From NCBI RefSeq assembly GCF_009727055.1, contig NW_024065302.1, positions 56,566 through 120,565 of the forward strand: DNA of 64,000 nt. The letters are read 5' to 3'. The position numbers and the translations under genes were made by a program. This stretch comes from Benincasa hispida. Its lineage: Eukaryota; Streptophyta; Magnoliopsida; Cucurbitales; Cucurbitaceae. Below the pieces are notes generated by a model. The model was not told the DNA's origin. It was given only the letters and a program-made list of their open reading frames with translations, and ran no database searches. This document shows, in pieces, positions 1 through 11,300 of the stretch; the stretch's first letter is position 1, and every line of letters begins with the position of its first letter.

Positions 1-691
1 TTGAAAACAAAAAAAAGGACATTAACCACATTTCATATTTTAGCTTTTTATTGGTAAGAATCAATATTTAAAATGTGAATTTCAACGGAATTATAAAAAT
101 CTTAATTTTATAGAAATTTTAATGAAAATATCTATTTGTAGATATTTCTGGAAAGTTATATAAACAAAAGAATCAAGTAAGAAATTTAAATTAGTAAATA
201 AATATTTTATGATTTTAAATAAGTTAACATGTCTATTACTTATATTATATGTATATTAGTGACATTTTTGTTATTTTTTTTTATTTCATAGATTTTGTTA
301 CGAAACAATGAAAATATCAATTCACCTCTCATGTCGATGTCAAATCCATAGAAACGTGAAATATCGATGAAGATATCGACATGTCGATAGAAATTTAACA
401 TTATAGTAAGAAGTAAGCTTATAAATATACTAATTTCATCCCTTGGTTTATTTCTTTTGTTGTATGTATTTTTAGAGTATTTTTAAAATCAAATTCTTGT
501 TTTGAAAACTAAAAATTATAGATTTAAAAAATATATATTATTTTTGGAATTCGACTGAAAATTTAAATATTTTCTTGAGAAAAAAAATAAAAATCTTGAT
601 TAAGAATTTGTGAAAAAGCCTAACCGAATTGTTAAAATAAAAGAAAATCAAATAATTATTCAACGAAACTTAAATTATCAACAATTTTGAC
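1..691. other. AT-rich stretch, probably last intron of RhoGDI
   Basis: No coding match was seen for the missing RhoGDI C-terminus on either strand. The donor at 691-690 opens into this region, so it is most simply the last intron running out of the window. It has a short imperfect palindrome around 360-395 (ATCGATGAAGATATCGACATG) and otherwise only low-complexity A/T. Confidence 0.45.
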
Positions 692-2758
692 CTTTGTCCT
701 TGCGGTATAAGACCCTCTTGCAAACATTCCAGAAGGTGTAGTTTCTTCTTCCATTCCATACACATAAGGCTCCTTCTGAGGACTGAAAGTTCCAAGCATT
801 TTCTTTGTATAATCCACTGCCAAAATATTAATCCAACACAATCAAACCAAAAATTTTATTTTAAATTTCGAGTTATTTAATTTTAAAATTATTAAAATCA
901 TTTTTGTCATATTCAAAATCATTCTAAATAAACCTTTAATCATTCAAATTTAATTTAACATTTAATTTTACACTTTTTAAATGATTGTTCAAATCGATAT
1001 GAAAACCAACCTCTAACTCCACTCTTCCAGATGGTGTTTGTGTACTTGAGACCCGAGACGATATTCCCGGCAACGACGAAACTGAACCGGAGTCGGTACC
1101 GGGAGCCTTCCTTTAAGGTGAAGAGGCTGCTATTCTTGGAAGTTTTGGTAAATGGCAATGGCAGCACAAGATCTTCTCGCCCTGGACATTGGATTGTTAG
1201 GCTCAGGATTTTCACTTCTGCTTCTTTGCTTTCTGCTTCACGTTAAAAACATACATTATTTTATCTTATGATTGAATCTTAAATTAACATTATGTAACGT
1301 TTCTTAAATAATTTGAAGCTAAATCCTTAACCCTTCTATTTCTCTTACTAAATTCAATACATAACTTTTCATAAATTATAGTCGATACTGAGTATATAAA
1401 GCACGGTTTCTAAATTAGCGATCTTTTATTTTGTTTTGTATTTTCGGTTTTTGAAAATTAATTATCCTATACATCACTTTCATTCTATTAATTTGTATGT
1501 TTTTGTTGTCTGGGTGCCCTTTCAAAATCCAAGAACAAAGTTTTGAAAACTCAAAAATGTAGTTTTTGTTTTTTAAATCTAACTACGAATTCATATTTTT
1601 TCATAGAAAATGCAAAAATTATGATCAAGAAATTACGTGACACAAGCACGATTTTCAAAAATCAAAAACTAAAAATCAAAAGTTAAAGACCTCATTTAGT
1701 AATCATTTCGTTTTTTTTTTATTTTTGATTTTTGAAAAGTAAACTTATTTCTTCGAGAATTTCTTACAATGATTTCTATTTTTCTTAAATACAAGGGTTG
1801 AAGTCTTAGTTAAATTTTAAAAACAAAAACAAATATTTTAAAACTATTTTTTTAGTTTTCAAATATTGGCTTGGTTTTTTAAAATATTGGTAAAAAATAG
1901 ATAACAAATCAAGAAATTCAAAGATGGGATGAGTGTTTATATTAGAAGTGGTTTGTTTATGTGGTTCCTAAAATCTAAAAGTCAGAAAATAAAATATAAT
2001 AACAATAACAATACTAATTAAAAAAGAAGAAAAAAAACATAATGAACACAAAGAAAAATTAATGTTCATTTTCACCTCCAATGGCTGAGAGATCCACACA
2101 ACCCAGCAACTGTTCTTTCCATTTCCTCAAGCTCTCATCATCCTAGAGAAAGAACACCAAAGAAAATGCTTAGTTGATTGAATTTTGGGAATACTTTTGA
2201 AAATAACAAATTTTAATATTATTACTTTTTAGGGAAAAAAATTACTTATTATGTTTTATTTAGACTATATAACCTAAAAAACATATTAATTTAAAAGATC
2301 TAAATTTTTAATTAATTAAATGTACATTTTACTTTATTAAATCTCATATAAAAAATAAGACATATTTGATTACTCGTTGGCCTACAGTCCTTTTTTTTTT
2401 TTTTTTAACTCAATCTAATCACGAAGAGAAAAACTATAAAAAAAATTCTTGAAAAAATCAACTTATTACATGATACGGTGTCATTAGAGCAAGTGACTAA
2501 GCCGCAAAAAACGTTAAACTTCAGTTAACAATGAAGTATTACTCTTTGAAATTTTACCTTATCTTTCTCGAGTTGTTCCTTGAGAGAGAACTGAGGACCA
2601 AGATCCATTCCTCTATCTAACTTTAGTTTGTTCTCTTCATCTTCTTCAATGATCTCTTCTTCTTCTCTATTGTTCATTGTCCTACCGAGCTCTTCCTCTC
2701 CAATTTGAGGGTTAAACTTGACATCCTTAGTCGAGAGAGAATCGACGACGGCCGACAT
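692..2758 (-). CDS. Rho GDP-dissociation inhibitor (RhoGDI), partial, 4 exons seen
   Basis: RhoGDI binds prenylated Rop/Rho GTPases in the cytosol, holds them GDP-bound and extracts them from membranes (family knowledge). Exons read on the minus strand: 2758-2558, 2142-2076, 1232-1011 and 816-692, all with GT-AG borders and matching phases (615 nt, 205 codons). Residues 1-67 form an acidic N-terminal arm with a Glu/Asp run at about 32-44 and LGPQFSLKEQLEKDK, the family entry motif. Exon 2 gives DDESLRKWKEQLLG. Exon 3 holds the start of the immunoglobulin-like fold (VKILSLTIQCPGREDLVLPL and NIVSGLKYTNTIWKSGV). Exon 4 gives KKMLGTFSPQKEPY and TTPSGMFARGSYTARTK. The conserved C-terminal beta strand after ARTK is missing. 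A GT donor sits exactly there (691-690), so the last exon should lie left of position 1. Unspliced read-through would stop at 656. The ATG at 2756-2758 is the first in frame. Confidence 0.9.
1680..1920. repeat. Dispersed low-complexity repeat in RhoGDI intron
   Basis: This segment contains, in order, TTTAGTAATCATTT, TTTTTGAAAAGTAAACT, TTTCTTAC, TCTTAGTTAAATTTTAAAAA and a run of AAAACAAA. The same order of words recurs at 3610-3890 and more loosely at 63520-63690. Three similar segments in one window suggest a dispersed non-autonomous element. Ends and target duplications are not clear. Confidence 0.4.
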
Positions 2759-2863
2759 CGTAAAATGGAGGAAGAAAGAAAGAGAGAAAGTTTAGGGCAC
2801 CAAACAAAAAGCGTAGATGCTTTTAGAAGATAGCCTTGCTAAAAATAGATGTTTCCCTCTCCC

Positions 2864-2876
2864 TTTTATATAAATA
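2864..2876 (-). promoter_or_regulatory. TATA box candidate for the RhoGDI gene
   Basis: On the minus strand this reads TATTTATATAAAA, about 110 nt upstream of the ATG at 2758. That distance suits a plant core promoter with a short 5' leader. A purine-rich GAGAG leader (2761-2790 as seen on the plus strand) lies between. The call rests on sequence and position only. Confidence 0.45.
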
Positions 2877-3180
2877 AAAATTGTGGAAGCTAAGAGAGAG
2901 AAAGGTAAGGGCAACAGTATATTAATTATTTGTCTTAAGCAAAAATTAACAGCCAACCCTTTTTTTCAACACATAAAATATATGTGATTTTTTATTTTTT
3001 ATTTTTTTGCTAATTATTAATTAATTATGTGGTATACCAACTCAGAAGGATTCTGCATTAACCATAAGCTACATCAAATAATGATGTTGATGTACCGTTG
3101 GCTCCTTTTTTTTTTTTTTTTTTTTGCTTCTTTTTCTTGGAAAAAAAATTCTAATATTTACCTTAAAATTAAGAAAAATT

Positions 3181-3365
3181 ATTTTAAATAACAAAACTGT
3201 TGAAAATATTTATAAATAATAGTAAAATATCACAATCTATCTGCGATAGATCATAATAGACTACCTATCATGATATTGATAGACATAGATTATAGTCTAT
3301 TACGATGTATCACATATACACAATGAAATTTTGTTATATTTATAAATATTTTGATTCAGTTTTCT
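3181..3365. repeat. MITE-like inverted repeat, family shared with 18165-18325
   Basis: The left arm carries ATAGTAAAATATCACAATC and the right arm TGAAATTTTGTTATATTTATAA, so the ends are roughly complementary. The centre is a nested palindrome of GATAGA and TATCA words. The copy at 18165-18325 has the clearer arms. This looks like a small hairpin DNA element with no coding capacity. Confidence 0.5.
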
Positions 3366-3609
3366 ATATTTTGAAAACAATCCTAAGATTAAGTTTAAAT
3401 CAAAATTTAATGGCTCCCAATTGAAACAAATATACATAAATTTTCTCATTTGTTTAAGAAAAATGTTTTTTTATTTTTTAAAAAATTGTAATATCACCTC
3501 GACGTTTCATAAATGTTCTAAACACCCTTTAATTTGAAGTAGCAAATCATGCATTTAGAATTATGGATGTAAATTGAAAGTTAAGACCGTGAAGTGGTAA
3601 CCTAGAATA

Positions 3610-3890
3610 GCGTAGGCTCTATTTGATAATTTTTTTTTTCAAAATTGTGTTTATTTTTTCTCAATTTCTTACTCGTGGTTCTTATATTTTCTATATAAGC
3701 ATTTGAATTCTTAGTCAATTTTAAAAAACAAAAAAAAATAAATAAAAACTAAATAGTTATTAAACCAGTTATAAAATATAAACAACTATAAAAACCAATG
3801 GATGAAAGTGATGTCTATAGATTTAATTTTTAAAAATAAAAAACAAAACAATCAAATGGTTACTAAATCAGGTTATAACAATCCAATTTT
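3610..3890. repeat. Second copy of the dispersed repeat seen at 1680
   Basis: It shares word order with 1680-1920: TTTGATAATTTTT, CAATTTCTTACTCGTGG, CTTAGTCAATTTTAAAAAAC and AAACTAAATAGTTATTAAACC. The copies are diverged. It lies in the intergenic stretch between RhoGDI and the gypsy element. Confidence 0.35.
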
Positions 3891-5416
3891 CTATTCTTAG
3901 GTTACAACCACACTATTCCTTTGATTTCAAGTTTCATATGATATTTCTCGTAGTATTTCTACTTCAATGAATAGTTTAAATTTTAAGGATAATATTGCAA
4001 CTTTTTGTAAAATAAATATGAGTATTTTAAAATAAAGACTGTAATTCAGGGTTTTTTTAAATGATTTGGCCAATTTTAGTTTTATGTTTTCTAAAGGTAA
4101 TTTTGGAGTGAAGATATATATATATATTTATTTAACTTAAAAAAAAATTAATTGTCTTTAAACTTTGAATGGAGCTTATTTTTTGTTTTTATCTTGTTGC
4201 ACAAGGATCTTCATATCTAAAGATGACACTCCATTAGATAAGTCATAGAAGGAAGTGAGATGATTAGTGCGACATTTAAAGCATTTACCAAATATTGCAT
4301 TAAAATAGAAGTGGCAGTCTAACAAACTTTTACGTTTTAGATCTAATTTTAACCAACTCCCAAACAGCTTGTCACAAAACTATGCTACATAATATTCATT
4401 AGCAAATAATAATAATAATCTATGTTACATAATCCAAATCTTAATAGTACATCGGAAATTCTGTAAACATATTTATGTTTTCGAATCTTCCTATCTCTAT
4501 TGTACTAACAAAATGACTTCTATATATATAATCTAAATAGATAGATTCAATTATACAATTGTTTAAACTTTTATTTATTTATTTATTTTATATGAATAGC
4601 CTGTTAGACTCTTATTTTACATAAAAGTCAACTCAATTTCACCTTTTCAATCCTCTTTGCCATTCAGTTTTTTCAATATATATGTATATATATACCAAAA
4701 GAAACATGTAAGGAACTAAAGAAGTTTCTTGCAGTTATAAACGTCCTAAAACAATTTTCTTTTCAAAGCGGTTTTCCAAAAATCTAAAAATTGTTGCCTT
4801 AAAAATGAAAGCAAGAATCGCCAAAAAGCTTTAGAAAAAAACAAGTTATATTTGATATATATACAACAATATATATTTGAATTTTCTAAAAAAATAAACT
4901 AGGTTAGATTTGATAATTGCATGAACAAGTTAATTTGTACAATTTATCGTCTTATATACTAAATAATATATTCGATGTATATTTACATTTTCGGTACATT
5001 ATCAGTATATTCAACATATACTTGATGTTTTAATAGAGATGTTGTTGAATGAGAAATTTTGGACCAATCGCAAATTGTCACGTTATTTATGACGAAGTTC
5101 CAAATCATCAAATTTGTGACCAATTAGGAGTTGATATGTGTCCCAAATTAAAGTTGAAGACAAATTTTGATGACGACACGTGGTTTCATTGTGACTGTTG
5201 AATCAGATCAGATTAATTTGTTCCAATTTGATATTATTATTTGGGTTAAAGTCTAACTAAGCTAAAAAATGGGCTAAATTTGACTCAAATGTCAAATCAA
5301 GCCCAAATTCAACTAATTGGGCCCAAAGGTCATATTCATTGACCAACCAAGCCCCAGTCCAACTAATCAGACTCATGAACCAACCAAGCTTAAGCCCATG
5401 AGGTCCACCAGAGAAC

Positions 5417-5426
5417 TCTATAAATA
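5417..5426 (+). promoter_or_regulatory. TATA-like site in LTR
   Basis: CTATAAATAG lies inside the 5' LTR. The 3' LTR has CTATAAATGG at 13091-13100 in the same context (GAACTCTATAAAT). Conservation between the LTRs supports it as the LTR core promoter. The short GTAGGGTCAACAATTCTACA stretch that follows would be the start of the R region. Confidence 0.5.
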
Positions 5427-5514
5427 GAGAAACTCTCCTCATTTGTAGGGTCAACAATTCTACATTCTAGAGAGCCAGAGAGAATTCGACTTAAGATCAA
5501 TAAGCGAGCCAATC

Positions 5515-5865
5515 GTCCAAGAAGATCATCAAGCCCAAAGGTCGATCATTCAAGAAAATTATTAAGCCCAAAGGTCGATTATCCCAAAAGATCAACAAGC
5601 CCAAAGGTCGATCATCCAAGAAGATCAACAAGCCAAAAGGCCGATCATCTCCAAGAAGATTATCAAACCTAAAGGTCGATCATCCAAGAAGATCATCAAG
5701 CCCAAAGGCCGATCCTCCAAGAGGATCATCAAGCCCGAAGGTCGATCATCCAAGAAGATCAATAAACCAAAAGACCGATCATCCAAGAAGATCATCAAAC
5801 CCAAAGGCCAATTATCCAAGAAGATCATCAAACCCAAAGGCCAATTATCCAAGAAGATAAATCAG
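5515..5865 (+). repeat. 33-bp minisatellite inside the LTR
   Basis: About ten diverged units of 33 bp, each with CGATCATCCAAGAAGATCA followed by a CAAGCCCAAAGG word. Because 33 is a multiple of 3, it leaves an open 11-residue periodic frame on the minus strand, which I do not regard as a gene. The same unit forms tracts at 13430-13605 and 16083-16370. Confidence 0.85.
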
Positions 5866-6000
5866 CTTAAAGATTAAAGTTTATTTTGAATGCATTAGAG
5901 GATTATGTATTAGAGATTGTACTTGTTATACTAAAATTAATACAAATATAAAAGTTCAAATTTCACGAAACAAGTTTCTCAAGAAACCTTGTGCGAACAA

Positions 6001-6020
6001 ATTGGCATGCCTAGTGGGAC
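6001..6020 (+). other. Candidate primer-binding site
   Basis: The sequence directly after the 5' LTR is ATTGGCATGCCTAGTGGGAC. A TGG two bases after the LTR end is the usual start of a tRNA-complementary primer site. I cannot assign the tRNA without a comparison. Confidence 0.35.
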
Positions 6021-6061
6021 CTCTCTGCCTCTCATCTCTCTTTCAACATCCCAACAAATCA

Positions 6062-8490
6062 ATGGCACCAAAGAAAGTTGTATCCAATATTACCGTCGCA
6101 AGCAACACTTACACAGGCTCTGTCATCACGGAGAAAATCTGGGAACAGTTGATGGAATCTCCTAAAGGCGAGATCATCATAAGAGAAAATCCCTTGTTTG
6201 AAAATTATGCTTCTACTTTTGATCCATCAGAGAAAGAATTACAAATTTATGTAGTGTCTGTCATGATGATTGACATAACGGCTGAGCTCATGACAAAGAT
6301 GGAAAAGAGAATAGATCTCCTTATGAAAGTTATTGAGAAGCGAGATCAAGAAATCGCCGCCTTAAGAGATCAAATACAGGCTCGAGAAATTGCAGAGACA
6401 AGTCAAACTCCTGTTGTCAAAGCCAATGATAAAGGAAAGACTGTCTTGCAGGAAAGTCAACTGCCACAATCCACCTCTATCGCCTCCTTGTCAGTTCAAG
6501 AGTTTCAGGATATGATCACAAACTCCATAAGAGCTCCCTATGAAAGACCTTCGCAAACTTCTTTTTTGTATTCCAAGCCGTACACCAAAAGAATCGATGA
6601 CTTGAGAATCGCAACTGGGTACCAACCTCCAAAGTTCCAGCAGTTCGATGGAAAAGACAATCCAAAACAACATGTTGCTCATTTGATTAAAACTTGCGAA
6701 AGTGCAGGAACTAAAGATGATCTGCTAGTCAAGCAATTTTTTAGAACCTTAAAAGGGAACGCCTTTGACTGGTACACTGATTTGGAGCCAAAAGTGATTA
6801 TGACAGTTAAGAACGGCTAGAAAGGGAGTTCTTGAATCGCTTCTATAGCACAAAGTGCACTGTTAGCATAATGGAGTTGACGAACACCAAACAGTGGAAG
6901 GGAGAGTCAGTCATTGATTACATCAACCGAAAGAGAGCTTTGAGTCTAGATTGCAAAGATAGACTCAGTGAATTATCTGCAGTGGAAATGTGCACCCAAG
7001 GCATGCACCAGGAACTTCTCTACATTCTGCAAAGTATAAAGCCTCGTATGTTTAAGGAGTTGGAAACAGTGCACATGATATGAAGCTGAGCATCACCAAC
7101 ATGGGAACTAAAGATTTCCTACTCCCTGAAGAAAGAAAGGATAAGAAAGAAATTAAAGGCACTGAAAAGATCGTTTATAATGTCATAACAGAATCTATGG
7201 TTGTAAATATGACCCCGCTAAAATTTTTCTCCAAAGGAAAGGAAACAAAGTTTGAAAGAAAGCATGATAGCGGCCAGAAACATTGCCCAACTTTAAAAGA
7301 AAGACTGGAGAAGGTTTATCCATTCTCTGACTCTGATGTTGCCAACATGTTGGAGCAATTATCAGAGAAACAACTTATTCAACTGCCAGAATGTAAGTGA
7401 TCGAAACAAAGAGGAAAAGTAGATGATCCTAACTACTGTAAGTATCACTAAGTCGTTAGCCACCTAGTGTAAAAGTGCTTCGTGCTGAAGGAGAGAATTC
7501 TGAAGTTGGCTCATGAAAAGAAGATTGGGCTAGATTTTGATAAAGTAACTCAAACAAATCATGCTATAGTAGCTGTGATTTCTAGTGTTTCAACGTCGAC
7601 TGCGTTTTATGATCAGAGAGAAAGGTTAATCCAGTTTGAGTCCTTCGAGCTTATAGTTGTTCGGTTCCAACAAAAGATTCAAATGATAGACTCCCAAAAG
7701 AGAGATGAGTATGTTGAAGATAATGACAAAGGGTGGATCCTCGTGACTTGTCGAAAGAGAGGAAAATCAAATTCCATTAAAAAAAAAAAAAGTTGTTCTT
7801 CCCTCAAAATTATAGAAGAGGAAACAAGACTCAAAAAAAGAAAATAACAAAGAAGGCTAAGATCATGCAGAAAGAAAACAAGGACTTCTCCCATGTCGGC
7901 AACCAGTAACTTCGGCATAATTTCTCCCAAGAAGTTTTCTCGATAATCGTCCAGAGGAAGTATTAGAAGTTACTGCATGTTACGTTGTTGGCATAGTGGA
8001 AGTCGACAATAATCATATAACTGCTGAAGAAGTCGATGACTCAAAATAAATGAAGCAAAAAACTTTTGTCTTCGATCGTATTAAGCCTTCAAATGCTCGA
8101 TCTTCAGTTTTCCAAAGATTGAGTATGACCACGGTAGAAGAAGAAGATCAATGTTCAACGTCTACTTCCACTCGAACTTCAGCCGTCAAAAGGTTAAGTA
8201 TCTCTACATCAAAGAAAGATTGACCTTCAACATCGACTTTTGATCGTCTTAAGATGACAAGTGATCAACATAAAAAGAAGATGAAAACCCTGAAGGCAAG
8301 ACAATTTCATGAAGAAAACAATGACGAGAAGATTCATAATCGTGTCCCTTCATACATGAAGAAGAAGTTGTCTGTTGATATAAATATAGAAGGTTTCTTG
8401 ATGGCGAAGCCAAAACTCATCATATTGACGAATCCTACAAATGAAGAGAATGATCAAAGCCATGATGAAATAAGAACTTCGAAAATTTAA
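6062..8490 (+). pseudogene. Ty3/gypsy gag polyprotein, broken
   Basis: The first ATG in good context is at 6062. The reading frame then runs through a coiled-coil-like stretch (MEKRIDLLMKVIEKRDQEI), the gag capsid words YQPPKFQQFDGKDNPKQHVA and LKGNAFDWYTDLEP, and, after a stop at 6818-6820, FLNRFYSTK, MELTNTKQ and ELSAVEMCTQGMHQELLYI. A frame change occurs at about 7080. Further stops fall at 7398-7400, near 8047 and near 8221. The last piece carries RVPSYMKKKLSVDINIEGF and PKLIILTNPTNEEN. The order and wording match Ty3/gypsy gag proteins that I recall from cucurbit genomes. The protein would form the virus-like particle. With at least four disruptions it cannot make a full product. Confidence 0.8.
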
Positions 8491-8949
8491 ATGTAGAAGC
8501 TCCTTATCGCAAGAGCCTAAACTGCATGTTTTTCTTAGCCTGCATGAGCTTAAAAGGTAAATGACCCAAAAAAAAAACAAGAATTTTTTTTTGAACTACG
8601 TCATGTCTTGATCACTTTCTTCAAGGGTACGTAGGCAACTTAAAGAAAGTTCAGTCCGTCAGAAAGGGTACCACAACCACCTAAGTATGATATTACAAGA
8701 TTGATATTCATGATCCTCATTAAAGAATGACACTTCATATTGAAGATGTTCATCCCTCGTAAGGAGCTAATACAGTAAATTAAAAGCACACACTTGGTAT
8801 GGCGCTTTACTTCCTTTTCGAAGTCAAGTTTGGATGCTTCATTGCTTCCTCTTCGAAGTTCAACTTGGGTGCGACTTCCCTACTTCCCCTAAAAAAATAT
8901 TATTCCCTGTAGCTTCGCTCATTCTCCAAAAGTTGTTGCAGTTTCACCT

Positions 8950-10170
8950 ACTCTACAAAGACGTTGGTGCTACTGCTTCTTCATCTCCAAGTTCGAGGAT
9001 CAGACTGCTGCTTTGATGGTCGTACCACTGTTTCTCCATCTTTGAATTTGATGGTTGTACTGCTGCTTCTTCGTCTCCAAGTTCGAGAGTTGCACTATTG
9101 CTTCTACAACTCTAAGTTTGATGGTTGCATTGATGCATCTCATCTCCAAGTTTGAGGGTTGGATTGCATGTCATTCCATCTTCAAGTTCAAGATCGATGT
9201 GCACGGCTCCATTCCATCTTCAAGTTCAAGATTAATGTGCATGGCTTCACTTCCATCTTCAAGTTTAAGATCAATGTATATGGCTCCACACCATCTTTAA
9301 GTTCAAGATCGATGTACACGATTCCACTCCATCTTCAAGTTCAAGATCAGTGTGCATGGCTCCGCTTCCATCTTCAAAGTTCAAGATCAGTGTGTAGGAC
9401 TCCGCTTCCATCTTCAAGTTCAAGATCGGTGTGCATAGGCTCCACTTCCATCTTCAAAGTTCAAGATCAGTGTGCATGACTCAGCTCCATCTTTAAGTTC
9501 AAGATCGGTGTGCATGGCTCTGCTCCATCTTCAAATTCAAAGTTTGAAGGATTTGTCGAGGCTCTTCCCCATTTTCAAGTTTAGAAGCTCCATCGATGCT
9601 CTTCCATCTTCAAATTCAGAGGCTTCATTAATGTTCCATCTTCATGCTCAAGTTTGGAGGCTTTGCAATGTCATCTTCATGCTCAAAGTCGCGAAGTCAA
9701 GCTTAATACCAAAGATTCGCCGATACTTTAACTCAAATGTGAAGGATTCGTTGATGCTTCGTCAAACTCAAGTGCGGAGGATTTGTCGATACTTAAGCTC
9801 AACTTCAAAGGATTTGTTGATGTTTCGTCAAGCTCAGATGTCGAAGATTCATCGATACTTCGTCAAACTCAAAAGTGGAGAATTCGTCGATGCTTCGTCA
9901 AACTCAAATACGGAAAATTTGCCAATGCTTTGTCAAGCTCAAGTGCGAAGGTTTCGTCAATGCTTCTCCATCTTCAAGTTCAGAGGCTACGTTGATGCTC
10001 CTCCATCTTCAAGTTCAGAAGCTTCGCCAATGCTCTTCCATCTTCAAGTTCAGAGATTTTTCCGATGCTCTTCCATCGTCAAGTTTGGAGTTTTTTCTGA
10101 TGCTCTTCCATCGTCAAGTTCGGAGGTTTTTCCGATGCTCTTCCATCGTTAAGTTCGGAGGTTTCGCCAC
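8950..10170 (+). repeat. Complex tandem-repeat arrays inside the gypsy-type element
   Basis: Three adjoining arrays are seen. At 8950-9165 there are long units with TTCTTCATCTCCAAGTTCGA and TTTGATGGTTGTACTG. At 9170-9540 there are units of about 38-39 bp built on CCATCTTCAAGTTCAAGATC and GTGTGCATGGCTC. At 9540-10170 there are shorter units with GCTTCGTCAAACTCAAATGC and later TGCTCTTCCATCGTCAAGTT. Several long open frames here are artefacts of the periodicity. The arrays occupy the place where pol would be expected. Confidence 0.8.
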
Positions 10171-10660
10171 TTTCTCTTCGACGTCAGGTTTGGAGCTTCG
10201 CTACCTCTTCAAAATATTGATGCAGCTTTCTTCCTTCTCCAAAATATTGGTGTAGCTTTGCTTCCTTCTAAAAAAATGTTGATGCAGCTTCGCTCCTTCT
10301 TTAAAATGTCATGACAGCTTTGCTTCCTATCCAAAAATGTTGATGTGATTTTACCTCATATGCGAGATCAAGTTTGGTCCAACTAGCTCCACCTCATATG
10401 AAAGAATAACTTTGGTCCGTCTGGCTTCGCCTCATATGCGAGATTGACTCCGGTTAACCTGACTCCGCTCAAAAGCTTGATGACATATTCTCCCTATCTT
10501 CAAAGCTTGATGGCATATATGCATCATCTTCAAAGTTGGATCAATAAGTGATGTTATAGGATTGTTTAGACCTTTCCGGGGTCATCGCTATGTTGATCAA
10601 GAAAGATGATATAATAAGGCTATTTAAACCTTTCGGGGGTCATCCTATGTTTGTCAAGGA
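10171..10660 (+). repeat. Short degenerate repeats following the arrays
   Basis: Repeated words include CCTCATATGCGAGAT (three diverged copies, 10353-10450) and ATCTTCAAAGCTTGATG. Two units carry TTTAGACCTTTCCGGGGTCAT (10565) and TTTAAACCTTTCGGGGGTCAT (10622). No coding frame is supported. Confidence 0.6.
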
Positions 10661-11300
10661 GGCAATCACGTATCAGGTCGTTGCTACAAACAAAGAAAAA
10701 AGCAATAATAATAATAATAATAAAATCCACCCTCTACCAAAAAAACATAAAAAATAAGGAGTTGGCGAGATGGAAAAAAAAAAAGTTACTCCGTCGAATG
10801 CAAGTCACGAGTAACTTTAATTCCTGTAAAAAAAAGGGGGGGGGGCAAGTTAGTAAAAAAAAATTATATTCCAAATGGTGGAAAATGGAAATTAAAAGAA
10901 AAAAAAAGATTGAAAAAAAAAGGAAAAAGAAAAAAGAAAAGTTATGAAAACAATTTAAAAAAAATCGTGAAAGGAAAGATGAGAAAAGGGAAGTTAAAAA
11001 AAAAAAAAAGAAAGAAAAAGAAAAAAAGAGGGGAAAAAAAAACAGGTGAGGGAAGAGAAGAGAAGAGGTGAGCAGCGGCAACCACCGGTGGTGAGCAGTG
11101 GCCACGGTGCAACGACTTCGGCGGCTATCCATCCAACTGCAGCATTAAAATAAGAACAGGTGAGGAAAGAGAAGAGGTCGAAGAAAAAGGAAAAGAGAAA
11201 GCAGAAGACAATAAAAGCATAGATCAAGAAAAGATTTAAAAAAAAAAAAAAAACTTCAATTGAAAAAAATAAAAGTAGATAAAACAAGAAGGGAATTGAT
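10650..11300 (+). other. Purine-rich block
   Basis: Long A/G runs (AAAAAGAAAGAAAAAGAAAA and similar) dominate, with a short GC-rich island at 11070-11130. The minus strand is open over 130 codons only because poly-T/C reads as Phe/Ser/Leu. I see no gene. Confidence 0.6.

Larger units (their letters stand above)
2880..5042. other. Intergenic stretch without a gene
   Basis: Apart from the two repeats listed within it, this stretch holds poly-T runs (for example 3104-3125), A/T microsatellites near 4113-4125 and 4676-4690, and no open frame or splice pattern that I can support. Confidence 0.6.
5043..5999 (+). repeat. 5' LTR of the gypsy-type element (with internal minisatellite)
   Basis: It begins TGTTGAATGAGAAATTTTGG and ends CCTTGTGCGAACA. 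It contains repeated AAGCCCAA words, a TATA-like site at 5417-5426, a 33-bp minisatellite (5515-5865) and a conserved tail (GCATTAGAGGATTATGTATT). The tail recurs at 16400-16507. Length is about 957 bp. Confidence 0.75.

Noticed and set aside
5625..5852. Open frame with an 11-residue repeat on the minus strand (also 13461-13697)
   Set aside because: It is the product of the 33-bp minisatellite in an LTR. Its period is a multiple of three, so stops are rare in any frame that avoids them.
8950..10255. Several open frames of 60-226 codons on the plus strand
   Set aside because: They are periodic readings of tandem arrays, overlap in several frames and carry no domain.
10651..11287. Lys-rich and Phe-rich frames on opposite strands
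   Set aside because: They are low-complexity purine/pyrimidine tracts, not genes.
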